Assembly (NCBI GenBank): GCA_031279575.1
Contig: JAITIG010000129.1
Coordinates: 1-40,458, forward strand
From: Bifidobacteriaceae bacterium
Lineage (GTDB): Bacteria > Actinomycetota > Actinomycetes > Actinomycetales > WQXJ01
DNA length: 40,458 nt
Reading direction: 5' to 3'
Shown in pieces: positions 6,397 to 14,426 of the stretch (positions within the stretch are counted from its first letter, which is position 1; each line of letters starts with the position of its first letter). Under the pieces are notes generated by a model, which was not told the origin of the DNA, searched no databases, and was given only the letters and a program-made list of their open reading frames with translations. A program made the translations under genes and the position numbers.

Positions 6397-8514
6397 ATGT
6401 CTGACCAACCCATCCCGGCCGCGCCCGCCCAAGAGGCGCCGGCCACAGTCGTCAAGCGAACCGGCCAAACCGTGCCGTTCGACCAAAGCCGGATCGAATC
6501 CGCCATCGCCCGGGCCGGCGCCGCCACCGGCGAGCTGGGCGGGGCCGAGGCCCACCTGCTGGCCCGCCAAGTGGCCATCCGCCTGGCCCGCCGGGCCACC
6601 CCGGCCCACGTCGAGGAGATCCAGGACGCGGTCGAGGCGATCTTGATCGACTCCGGCTTCCTAGCCACCGGCCGGGCCTACATCGTCTACCGCGAGCAGC
6701 ACAAACGCCTGCGGACGGACTCCCGCGTGGTGGTCGATGTGACCAACTCGATCAACGAGTACCTCGACCGCAGCGACTGGCGCATCAACGCCAACGCCAA
6801 CCAGGGCTACTCGCTGGGCGGGCTGATCCTGAACTCCTCCGGCAAGATCACCGCCAACTACTGGCTGTCCTACGTCTACCCGCCGGAGATCGGCCAAGCC
6901 CACCGCGACGGCGCCTTCCACATCCACGATTTGGACATGCTGTCCGGCTACTGCGCCGGCTGGTCGCTCAAAACCCTGCTGCGGGAGGGCCTCAACGGCA
7001 TCCCCGGCAAAGTCGAGGCCACCGCGCCCAAGCACATGTCCTCCGCCATCGGGCAGATCGTCAACTTCCTCGGCTGCCTGCAAAACGAGTGGGCGGGGGC
7101 CCAGGCCTTCTCCTCCTTCGACACCTACATGGCGCCTTACATCCGCAAAGACGCCCTGACCTACACCGAGGTGCTCCAAGCCGTCCAAGAGCTGGTCTAC
7201 AACCTCAACGTGCCCTCCCGCTGGGGCACCCAGACGCCGTTCACCAACCTGACCTTCGACTGGGTCTGCCCCGAGGACCTGCGCCAAGAGCGGCCCGTCA
7301 TCGCCGGCCAGGAGCAGCCGTTCACCTACGGCGAGCTGCAAGCCGAGATGGACATGGTCAACCGGGCCTACATCGAGGTGATGACGGCCGGGGACGCCTC
7401 CGGGCGGGTTTTCACCTTCCCCATCCCGACTTACAACATCACCAAGGACTTCGACTGGGACTCGCCCAACGTGGACGGCCTGTTCGAGATGACCGCCAAG
7501 TACGGCCTGCCCTACTTCCAGAACTTCGTCAACTCGGATCTGGAGCCCGGCATGGTCCGCTCGATGTGCTGCCGGCTCCAACTAGACCTCAGGGAGCTGC
7601 TCAAACGCGGCAACGGGCTGTTCGGCTCAGCCGAGCAGACCGGCTCGCTGGGCGTGGTCACAATCAACCTGGCCCGGCTCGGCTACCTCCACCAAGGCGA
7701 CGAGCCGGGGCTGCTGATCGCCTTGGACCGGCTGCTGACCCTGGCCCGCGACTCCCTTGAGATCAAGCGCAAGCTGATCCAGCGCTACATCGACGAGGGC
7801 CTGTTCCCCTACACCAAGCGCTACCTGGGGACGCTGCGGAACCACTTCTCCACCATCGGCGTCAACGGCTTGAACGAGCTGGTCAGGAACTTCACCGCCG
7901 ATGCCGCCAACATCACCCACCCGGAGGGCCACGGCCTGGCGGTGCGGATCTTGGACCACGTGCGCAGCCGCATGGTCGAGTTCCAAGAGGCCACCGGCCA
8001 CCTCTACAACCTGGAGGCGACCCCGGCCGAGGGCGCCACCTACCGCTTCGCCAAGGAGGACCGCAAGCGCTTCGCCGGCATCATCCAGGCCGGCACCGAG
8101 GCCAACCCGTATTACACCAACTCCTCCCAGCTGCCGGTCGGCTTCACCGACGACCCGTTCGAGGCCCTGGAGCGCCAAGAGGAGCTGCAGCGCAAGTACA
8201 CCGGCGGCACCGTGCTCCACCTCTACATGGCGGAGCGGGTGTCGAGCTCGGACGCCTGCAAGGAGCTGGTGCGCCGGGCCCTGACCCGCTTCGCCCTGCC
8301 CTACATCACGGTCACCCCGACCTTCTCGATCTGCCCCGCCCACGGCTACCTGGCGGGCGAGCACGCCACCTGCCCCCACTGCCCCGAGCCGCAGGCTTGC
8401 GAGGTGTGGACCCGCGTCATGGGCTATTTCCGCCCCGTCTCCTCCTTCAACGTGGGCAAGCGGGGGGAGTTCGCCGAGCGGGTCAGCTTCCGGGAAGCCA
8501 AGGCCGCGGTGTGA
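6397..8514 (+). CDS. nrdD: Anaerobic (class III) ribonucleoside-triphosphate reductase
   Basis: This oxygen-sensitive glycyl-radical enzyme makes deoxyribonucleotides without oxygen. The 705-aa product begins with an ATP-cone allosteric domain (about 17-105, starting VVKRTGQTVPFD). The central barrel includes FLGCLQNEWAGAQAFSSFDT and SMCCRLQLDL, carrying candidate active-site cysteines. The C-terminus has the structural zinc site (Cys646, His649, Cys659, Cys662) and the glycyl-radical loop TRVMGYFRP with Gly676. The ATG at 6397 follows AGGAGA at 6387-6392; the same frame extends upstream into the riboswitch, which cannot be coding. nrdG overlaps its stop codon. Confidence 0.98.
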   Translation: MSDQPIPAAPAQEAPATVVKRTGQTVPFDQSRIESAIARAGAATGELGGAEAHLLARQVAIRLARRATPAHVEEIQDAVEAILIDSGFLATGRAYIVYREQHKRLRTDSRVVVDVTNSINEYLDRSDWRINANANQGYSLGGLILNSSGKITANYWLSYVYPPEIGQAHRDGAFHIHDLDMLSGYCAGWSLKTLLREGLNGIPGKVEATAPKHMSSAIGQIVNFLGCLQNEWAGAQAFSSFDTYMAPYIRKDALTYTEVLQAVQELVYNLNVPSRWGTQTPFTNLTFDWVCPEDLRQERPVIAGQEQPFTYGELQAEMDMVNRAYIEVMTAGDASGRVFTFPIPTYNITKDFDWDSPNVDGLFEMTAKYGLPYFQNFVNSDLEPGMVRSMCCRLQLDLRELLKRGNGLFGSAEQTGSLGVVTINLARLGYLHQGDEPGLLIALDRLLTLARDSLEIKRKLIQRYIDEGLFPYTKRYLGTLRNHFSTIGVNGLNELVRNFTADAANITHPEGHGLAVRILDHVRSRMVEFQEATGHLYNLEATPAEGATYRFAKEDRKRFAGIIQAGTEANPYYTNSSQLPVGFTDDPFEALERQEELQRKYTGGTVLHLYMAERVSSSDACKELVRRALTRFALPYITVTPTFSICPAHGYLAGEHATCPHCPEPQACEVWTRVMGYFRPVSSFNVGKRGEFAERVSFREAKAAV

Positions 8515-9203
8515 ATGCCGCCGGGTTGGCCATCGCCGGCCTGGCCAAGTTGTCGACCTGCGACTGGCCGGGCCGGCTGGTGGCGACGGTTTTCCTGCAA
8601 GGCTGCCCCTGGCGCTGCGCCTACTGCCAAAACCCGGGCCTGATCGACTGCCGCCAGGCGGGCCAGGTGGCCTGGTCGGAGGTGGTGGAGCTGATGGGGC
8701 GCCGGCGCGGGCTGCTGGACGGCATCGTCCTGTCCGGCGGGGAGCCGACCCGGCAGCTGGGCTTGGCCGACGCCGCCCGCCAGGTGCGAGCGGCCGGCTT
8801 CGGGGTGGGGCTGCACACCGCCGGGCCCTACCCGGACCGCCTGGAGGCGCTGCTGGGGCTGGTCGACTGGGTGGGGTTGGACATCAAGGCCCTGCCGGAG
8901 CGCTACGCGGCGGCCACCGGCGCGGCCGGGGCGGGGGCCAAGGCCTTCGACTCGCTCGGCCGGCTGGTGGCCAGCGGGGTCGACCACGAGGTCCGCGTCA
9001 CGGTCGACCCCCTGTTCCACTCCGAAGCCCATGTGCGCTCCCTGGTGGCCCGCCTGGAGGCGGCCGGCGCCAAGCGGGTGGTGCTGCAAGAGGCCCGCGG
9101 CCAAGGCGCCCGGCCGCGGTACGCCGCCGCCCTCGGGTCGCTGCGCCTGAGCGATGTCATCGCCCCGGCGCCGGCCGGGGTCGAGGTCCGCCGGGCGGCC
9201 TAA
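8511..9203 (+). CDS. nrdG: Anaerobic ribonucleotide reductase activating protein (radical SAM)
   Basis: This enzyme uses S-adenosylmethionine and a [4Fe-4S] cluster to install the glycyl radical on NrdD. The 230-aa product carries CPWRCAYC (Cys32, Cys36, Cys39), the CxxxCxxC cluster site, followed by LSGGEPT (about 74-80), the SAM-binding glycine-rich motif, and DIKALPE further on. It starts at GTG 8511 in a GTGA overlap with the nrdD stop, giving translational coupling. It is longer than the roughly 150-aa enterobacterial NrdG and resembles the NrdG2-type activases of about 230 aa. The stop overlaps that of the convergent PP2C gene by 4 nt. Confidence 0.95.
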   Translation: MNAAGLAIAGLAKLSTCDWPGRLVATVFLQGCPWRCAYCQNPGLIDCRQAGQVAWSEVVELMGRRRGLLDGIVLSGGEPTRQLGLADAARQVRAAGFGVGLHTAGPYPDRLEALLGLVDWVGLDIKALPERYAAATGAAGAGAKAFDSLGRLVASGVDHEVRVTVDPLFHSEAHVRSLVARLEAAGAKRVVLQEARGQGARPRYAAALGSLRLSDVIAPAPAGVEVRRAA

Positions 9204-10003
9204 GGCTCGGCCTGGACCAAGTCGACCACGATGACCGAGATGTTGTCTTTGCCGCCGGCCGCCAGGGCGCAGCGCACCAGCGCCGCCACCGCGCCGGCCG
9301 GCTCGGCGCTCCGGCCCAGGATTTGGGCCAGCCGCCGGTCGCCGACATGCTCGGTCAGGCCGTCCGAGCAGATCAGCAGGCGGTCGCCGAGGCGGGCCGG
9401 GACGGCCTCGAAATCCGCCTGGCAGACCACCCCGGCGCCCAGCGCCTTGGTCACCACGTGGCGGCGCGGGTGCGACCTGGCCTGGAGCGGCGTCATCAGG
9501 CCCGCCGCCACCAGGGCTTGGACCTCGGAGTGGTCGCGGGTCAGCTGGACCAGGGCGCCCTGGGCGAAGCGGTAGGTCCTGGAGTCCCCCAGGTTGACCA
9601 CCAGCCATTGCGGCGCGCCGGGCGGGCCGGTCAGCACCGCCCCGGTCAAGGTGGTCCCGGCGGCCCGGCCAACCGCGCTGCGCGGCAGCTCGGCGATGCG
9701 CCGGCGGGCCGCCTCGACGGCATCGGCCACCTGGCCTTGGGTCAGCGGCCGGCCGTCGCGGGCCAAGTCCGCCAAGCGGCCCATCTGCTCGACGGCCGCC
9801 TGGGCGGCCAGATCGCCCGCGTTGTGGCCGCCCATGCCGTCCGCCACCATGAAGACGGGGCTGCGCGCCACGTAGGCGTCTTCGTTGACGGCCCGCACCT
9901 TGCCCACCTCGGAGGCGGCGGCGGCGCGGGCGCGCAACTGGGCGCCGTGTCCGGCTGGCGGGCTGCCCGCCCGCCCTTGAGGTGCGACCACAAGGTCAAT
10001 CAT
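9200..10003 (-). CDS. PP2C-family serine/threonine protein phosphatase
   Basis: A metal-dependent (Mg/Mn) protein phosphatase, likely cytosolic. The 267-aa product contains the full set of PP2C motifs: RAVNEDAY (37-44), VADGMGGHNAGD (53-64) with metal-binding Asp55, GTTLTGAVL, VNLGDSRTYRF, LTRDHSEV, LICSDGLTEHV and GGKDNISVIVVDL near the C-terminus. A basic, Ala-rich N-terminal extension (about 1-30) precedes the domain. In other actinobacteria such phosphatases often sit with Ser/Thr kinases and FHA proteins; none is adjacent here. It is divergent from malQ (56 nt between starts). No clear -10 or Shine-Dalgarno was found for the ATG. Confidence 0.95.
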   Translation of the reverse strand: MIDLVVAPQGRAGSPPAGHGAQLRARAAAASEVGKVRAVNEDAYVARSPVFMVADGMGGHNAGDLAAQAAVEQMGRLADLARDGRPLTQGQVADAVEAARRRIAELPRSAVGRAAGTTLTGAVLTGPPGAPQWLVVNLGDSRTYRFAQGALVQLTRDHSEVQALVAAGLMTPLQARSHPRRHVVTKALGAGVVCQADFEAVPARLGDRLLICSDGLTEHVGDRRLAQILGRSAEPAGAVAALVRCALAAGGKDNISVIVVDLVQAEP

Positions 10004-10046
10004 GGCAAACCGGGACCCTCGGGGGGAACTGGGCGCGCGGCTGGGC

Positions 10047-10052
10047 TAACCT
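10047..10052 (+). promoter_or_regulatory. -10 element of leaderless malQ promoter
   Basis: TAACCT ends 7 nt before the malQ ATG at 10060, with no Shine-Dalgarno between them. Confidence 0.55.
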
Positions 10053-10059
10053 TCTGCTT

Positions 10060-12234
10060 ATGAGCGACATGTCCAGCCCGCGCGGCCGGTTCCTGGCCGC
10101 GATGCAAGGCAGCGGGGCCCCCGAGTTGGCCGAATTGGCCCAAAAGTACGGTGTCACAACCCAGTACACCAACTGGAAGGGCCAGCCCACGCGCGTGCCC
10201 GAGCCGAGCGTGAAGGCGGTGCTGGCGGCGCTGGGGGCGCTGGCCGAGACCCCCGAGCAGGTCGCCGCCGAGCTGGCGGCCTGCGATGAGCGCCCCTGGC
10301 TGCAACCCATCCCGCCCTCCACCGTGGTGCGGGCCGGGGCCGAGATCGCCGTGCCGGTGACGCTGGCCCAAGGCGCCAGGGCGCAGCTTTGGATCGACCT
10401 CGACGCCGACCCTCTGCTGGGCGGCAGCGGCGCCCGGGTCGATCTGGGCCCGCTGCGGGCCGAGGCCGGCCAGCGGCGCGAGGTTGGCGGCCGCGCCTTG
10501 GTGCGGCAGTTTGTCGAGCTGCCGCGCGATCTGCCGCTCGGCTGGCACCGCCTGCGGGTGCTGGCGGACGGCGCCGCCGCCGAGGGCGCCTTGGTGGTGT
10601 GCCCCGAGCGGCTGGAGCTGCCGCCCAAGCTGCGCCAGCGCTCGGTTTGGGGGCCGATGGCGCAGATCTACGCCGTCCGCTCGCGCCAGTCGTGGGGGAT
10701 CGGGGACTTCGAGGACCTGGGCGCGCTGGGCGCCGCGCTGGGCCGGGACCACGGGGCCGATTTTGTGCTGATCAACCCGATCCACGCGGCCGAGCCGGTC
10801 CCGCCCTACACCCAGTCGCCATATCTGCCGGCCACGCGCGATTTCACCAACCCGTTCTACATCCGGCCCGAGGCCATCCCGGAGTACGCCGAGGCGCCCC
10901 CCCAGGTGCGCGCCCAGGTGGACCAGCTGGCCGAGCAGGCGCGCCAGGCCAACAGCGACGCCGAGCAGCTTGACCGGGACAAGTCCTGGCCGCTCAAACG
11001 GGCCGCCTTGGAGGCCTTGTACGCCGCCCCGCGCAGCCCCGGGCGCCAAGCCGATTTGGACCAGTTCAGGGCCCGGCGCCAAGGCGGCATCGGCGACTTC
11101 GCGCTGTGGTGCGCGCTCAAAGACGAGGGCTTGGACCAGCAGATCGAGTACGGCTCGCCGGCCGCGGCCGGCTTCGCGGCCGACCACGCCGAGCGGGTCG
11201 AGTTCCACATTTGGCTCCAATGGATCGCAGACGAGCAGTTGGCCCGGGCCCAGCAGCGCTGCAAGGCCGCCGGCATGGCGCTGGGGATTGTCAAAGACCT
11301 GGCGGTCGGGGTCCACCCGGAGGGGGCGGACGCCTGGTCGCGGCGCGATCTGCTGGCCCAGGGCATCGAGGTGGGGGCGCCGCCGGACTACTTCAACCAG
11401 GTGGGCCAAGGCTGGTCGGAGCCGCCGTGGCGGCCGGACGCGCTGGCCGAGACCGGCTACAGCGCCTACCGCTCGATGCTGCGCGCGGTGCTGGCCCACG
11501 CCGGCGCGCTGCGAATCGACCACATTTTGGGGTTGACCCGCTTGTGGTGGATCCCCCAGGGGCACGGCCCCGCCGATGGCGCCTATGTCGCCTACGACCG
11601 CGAGGCCATGGTCTCGATCCTGGTGTTGGAGGCGACGCGGGCCGGCGCCGTGGTGGTGGGGGAAGACCTGGGGGTGGTGCCGCCCGGCCTGCGCGAGTAT
11701 TTGGGCAGCCGGGGCCTGCTCGGCAACTCGATCGTCTGGTTCGAGAAGGCGGGCGACGGCTACCACCTGCTGGAGCCGGAAAACTACCGCCGCCTGGCCA
11801 TGACCGCCATCACGACCCACGACCTGCCGCCCACCTCGGCCTACCTGGCGGGGGAGCACGTGGCCGAGCGCGACCGCCTGGGGCTGCTCGACACGCCCCT
11901 GGACGAGGCCCGCGCGGCCGCCGCCGCCGAACGCGCCCAAATGGTGGAGCTGCTGGTCCGGCGGGGCTTCTTGGCCCCCGGCGCCCAGGGGGACGAGCTG
12001 GAGATCGTCAAAGCCATGCACCGCTTCCTGCGCGCCACGCCATCGGTCATGCTGGGGGTCTCGCTGGCGGACCTGGCAGGGGAGCGGCGCACCCAAAACC
12101 TGCCCGGGACGGACCGCGAGTACCCCAACTGGTCGGTGCCTTTGGCGGACGCCCAAGGCCGGCCGGTCTACTTGGAGGACATCGCGGACCTCCCCACCTT
12201 CCAGGCCATCGCCGGCCTGATGCAGGCCGGCTGA
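10060..12234 (+). CDS. malQ: 4-alpha-glucanotransferase (amylomaltase, GH77)
   Basis: This enzyme transfers alpha-1,4-glucan segments between maltodextrins, releasing glucose. The 724-aa product is of the long actinobacterial/enteric type, with an N-terminal extension (about 1-200) before the GH77 barrel. Visible motifs are SRQSWGIGDFEDL, PYTQSPYLPATRDFTNP, nucleophile Asp487 in RIDHILGL, acid/base Glu535 in VGEDLGVVP, and Asp588 in TTHDLPPTSAY. The ATG at 10060 is selected because TAACCT lies 7 nt upstream; a longer in-frame start overlaps the divergent PP2C gene. A DMT-like gene follows after 16 nt with its own ribosome site. It fits the glucan-recycling role of the glg cluster 14 kb away. 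Confidence 0.96.
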   Translation: MSDMSSPRGRFLAAMQGSGAPELAELAQKYGVTTQYTNWKGQPTRVPEPSVKAVLAALGALAETPEQVAAELAACDERPWLQPIPPSTVVRAGAEIAVPVTLAQGARAQLWIDLDADPLLGGSGARVDLGPLRAEAGQRREVGGRALVRQFVELPRDLPLGWHRLRVLADGAAAEGALVVCPERLELPPKLRQRSVWGPMAQIYAVRSRQSWGIGDFEDLGALGAALGRDHGADFVLINPIHAAEPVPPYTQSPYLPATRDFTNPFYIRPEAIPEYAEAPPQVRAQVDQLAEQARQANSDAEQLDRDKSWPLKRAALEALYAAPRSPGRQADLDQFRARRQGGIGDFALWCALKDEGLDQQIEYGSPAAAGFAADHAERVEFHIWLQWIADEQLARAQQRCKAAGMALGIVKDLAVGVHPEGADAWSRRDLLAQGIEVGAPPDYFNQVGQGWSEPPWRPDALAETGYSAYRSMLRAVLAHAGALRIDHILGLTRLWWIPQGHGPADGAYVAYDREAMVSILVLEATRAGAVVVGEDLGVVPPGLREYLGSRGLLGNSIVWFEKAGDGYHLLEPENYRRLAMTAITTHDLPPTSAYLAGEHVAERDRLGLLDTPLDEARAAAAAERAQMVELLVRRGFLAPGAQGDELEIVKAMHRFLRATPSVMLGVSLADLAGERRTQNLPGTDREYPNWSVPLADAQGRPVYLEDIADLPTFQAIAGLMQAG

Positions 12235-12250
12235 GCCAAAGGAGCCGGGG

Positions 12251-13099
12251 GTGGAACTGCTTGCCGTCGGGGTGGCGCTGCTGGCGGCGCTCAGCTTCGC
12301 GGGCTCGTTTGTGGCCCAGCAGCACGCCGCCGCCGGCGTGCCGGCCGGGCGCGGCAAAGGTTTGCGCCTGTTTTTGGAGCTGGCCCGCTCGCCGCTGTGG
12401 TGGGCTGGGGCGCTCGGCGACACCTTGGGCTTCGCCTTGCAGGCGCTGGCCTTGGCCTTCGGCTCGGTGGTGCTGGTCCAGCCGGTGCTGGTGACGGCGA
12501 TGGTGTTCGCGCTGCCGTTGGCGGCGCGTTGGAACGGCCGGCGCATCCCCCGGGCCGATGCCGTCTGGGCGGGCGTGGTGGTGGCCGCCTTGGCCGTCTT
12601 CACCGTGGTGGGGGACACCGGCAAAGGCTCCGTCACCGACGCGGTGGGGCCGTGGCTTTGGCCGGGCGCGGTCTGCGCCGCGCTCTGCGCCGCGCTGCTG
12701 GTGGGCGGCCTGGTGGCGGGCGGGGCCTGGAAGGCGCTTTGGTTCGGCTGCCTGGCCGGGGTGGTCTACGGCGTCATCGCGCCGGTCACCGAGCTGGTGG
12801 TGGAGCATTTGGGGCAGGTCGGGCTGGGCGGGCTGTTTGCCTCGTGGCCCCTCTACGCCCTGGCGGCGCTGCTGCTGGCGGGCACCGCCTGGCAGCAGTC
12901 CGCCTTCCACGCCGGCGACTTGGGGGCCTCGCTGCCCGCCACCCAGGTGCTGGAGCCGCTGGTGGGGGTGGGGCTGGGGGTGTGGGCCCTGGGCGCCCGG
13001 CTGCACACCAGCGGCTGGGGCTGGGTGGCGTTGGCGGCGGCCGCGCTGGCCATGGCGGCCGGCACGGTGGCCCTGGCCCGCAGCGCGGCGCGGACCTAG
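12251..13099 (+). CDS. DMT-superfamily-like multi-spanning membrane protein
   Basis: A 282-aa, strongly hydrophobic protein with about nine to ten predicted helices, organised as two similar halves, resembling EamA/NIPA-like members of the drug/metabolite transporter superfamily. Segments such as SFVAQQHAA near the N-terminus and FGSVVLVQPVLVTAMVFALP fit that family. The GTG start follows AAAGGAG (12238-12244), placing it in an operon behind malQ (16-nt gap). Substrate is unknown; location beside a glucan enzyme does not prove sugar transport. The stop lies 6 nt from that of the convergent DUF4921 gene. Confidence 0.78.
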   Translation: MELLAVGVALLAALSFAGSFVAQQHAAAGVPAGRGKGLRLFLELARSPLWWAGALGDTLGFALQALALAFGSVVLVQPVLVTAMVFALPLAARWNGRRIPRADAVWAGVVVAALAVFTVVGDTGKGSVTDAVGPWLWPGAVCAALCAALLVGGLVAGGAWKALWFGCLAGVVYGVIAPVTELVVEHLGQVGLGGLFASWPLYALAALLLAGTAWQQSAFHAGDLGASLPATQVLEPLVGVGLGVWALGARLHTSGWGWVALAAAALAMAAGTVALARSAART

Positions 13100-13105
13100 C
13101 CGGGC

Positions 13106-14422
13106 TCAGCCGGCCCGCCCGGCCGTGTAGCGCAGCGGGTTGGGCCGGCAGGCGGCCTCGGTGGCGATGCGGATGCCGGGCGCGATCCGCCCCTCGGCCC
13201 GCAGGCGGAACAGCTCCGGCACAATGCGGTCGCGCAGGGCGTACGGGTCGATCGTGTTGAGGTAGATCTTGGTCGAGCCCTCGAAGCCGGCCAGGGTCGA
13301 GATGCGCCATTTCAGCATGATCCGCCACGGCATGGCCAATTTGGTGTCGACCGGCCGGGTGTGCCACTCCTCGTTGGTGGGGATGGCCGGCCCGGTGGCG
13401 GCGTGCATGGCGTGCAGCAGGTCCGACATCCCGGCCAGCTCCTCGCCGGTGTGGTGCCAGGGGTCCGGCGCCTCGGATTTGGAGAACACCTCGACGGTGG
13501 GGTAGCGGTGGCCGAAGCCGGCGAAGGCCAGCGCCTGCTGGTTCTCGGCGATCACCAGGTTTTTGTAGGCGGCGTAGTTGGCGGCCCGCTCGTTGAACAC
13601 CTCCGGGTCGCGGCGCAAGGAGTCGACCGCCAGCTCGTAGCCGACCCCGTGCTCGTCGATCGCCACCAGCTGCTTGTGCAGGTGGTCAAAGGAGGCGCCG
13701 GCCGGTTTGAGCCAGTTTTGGAACACCGCGACATAGCGCGCGTAGCGGTTCTGCTGGTAGAGGTCGCGCATCGCCGCGACTGTGAAAGCGATGAAGCGGC
13801 GGTGCTCGCCGGGTGTCAAAGTGCCCGAGCCGGCCAGCTGGGAATCCTGCGCCGCGCCCTCCTGGAAGTGGCGCCGGGCCACGATGACATCGTGGGTGGA
13901 GCCGAAGAAGGCCCCGGTGGCGGCCAGCAGCCCGTCCCAGCTGGCCGGCAGCGGCTGGCCCGAGGCCGCCTGCTTGGCCCGCAGGATGCCTTCGACGTGG
14001 GCCCGCCCGCCCGGGGCGGCCAAGTAGTCGCGGGCCTGGGCGGTGATCTCGGCGGGCAGCTCGTAGCCGTAGTTGGCGTGCCAGTAGTCGAAGGAGAGGA
14101 TCTCGAACAGGTTGGGGATGCGCCGGAACTGCGCCACCGTGGCGGACAAGTCCGCCGCCGGCGTCCAGCGCCGCAGCTGCCCGTCCGCCTCCAGGCGGGC
14201 TTTTTCCGGCGGCGTGTCGAGGTAGCGCCGCTCGCAGAAGGCGCAGTGCGCCCCCGCCTGGGACGCCTCGATCGGCTGGGGCGGCGGGGCGGGCGCCAGC
14301 AGCGGCCGGTTGCCGCGCCGGGGCACGGTCCACACCTCGGTGCCGCTGAACGGGTTGATCTGTTTGACCGTGCCGTCGGCCAAAGTGTCGAGGTATTCGG
14401 GGTCGCGCATCCAGGGGGCCAC
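13106..14422 (-). CDS. DUF4921 protein, GalT-like (HIT superfamily) fold
   Basis: A 438-aa actinobacterial protein of unknown role. The N-terminal DGTVKQINPFSGTEVWTVP (16-34) is typical of DUF4921. It retains the layout of galactose-1-phosphate uridylyltransferase: a CxxC pair (Cys60, Cys63), a candidate zinc histidine (His115), and an HxHxQ motif (His247, His249, Gln251 in FDHLHKQ), where the second histidine of GalT carries the nucleotidyl group. I therefore infer a nucleotidyltransferase or phosphorylase-like activity on a sugar phosphate or nucleotide, unproven. The GTG at 14422 is supported by TAGCGT ending 6 nt upstream; an ATG at 14410 is the alternative. It lies 4 nt downstream of UDP-glucose dehydrogenase on the same strand. 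Confidence 0.85.
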   Translation of the reverse strand: MAPWMRDPEYLDTLADGTVKQINPFSGTEVWTVPRRGNRPLLAPAPPPQPIEASQAGAHCAFCERRYLDTPPEKARLEADGQLRRWTPAADLSATVAQFRRIPNLFEILSFDYWHANYGYELPAEITAQARDYLAAPGGRAHVEGILRAKQAASGQPLPASWDGLLAATGAFFGSTHDVIVARRHFQEGAAQDSQLAGSGTLTPGEHRRFIAFTVAAMRDLYQQNRYARYVAVFQNWLKPAGASFDHLHKQLVAIDEHGVGYELAVDSLRRDPEVFNERAANYAAYKNLVIAENQQALAFAGFGHRYPTVEVFSKSEAPDPWHHTGEELAGMSDLLHAMHAATGPAIPTNEEWHTRPVDTKLAMPWRIMLKWRISTLAGFEGSTKIYLNTIDPYALRDRIVPELFRLRAEGRIAPGIRIATEAACRPNPLRYTAGRAG

Positions 14423-14426
14423 CCCC

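Noticed and set aside
10000..12636. 878-codon open frame antisense to malQ
   Set aside because: malQ has complete GH77 motifs; the antisense product is low-complexity, a common by-product of GC-rich codon usage.
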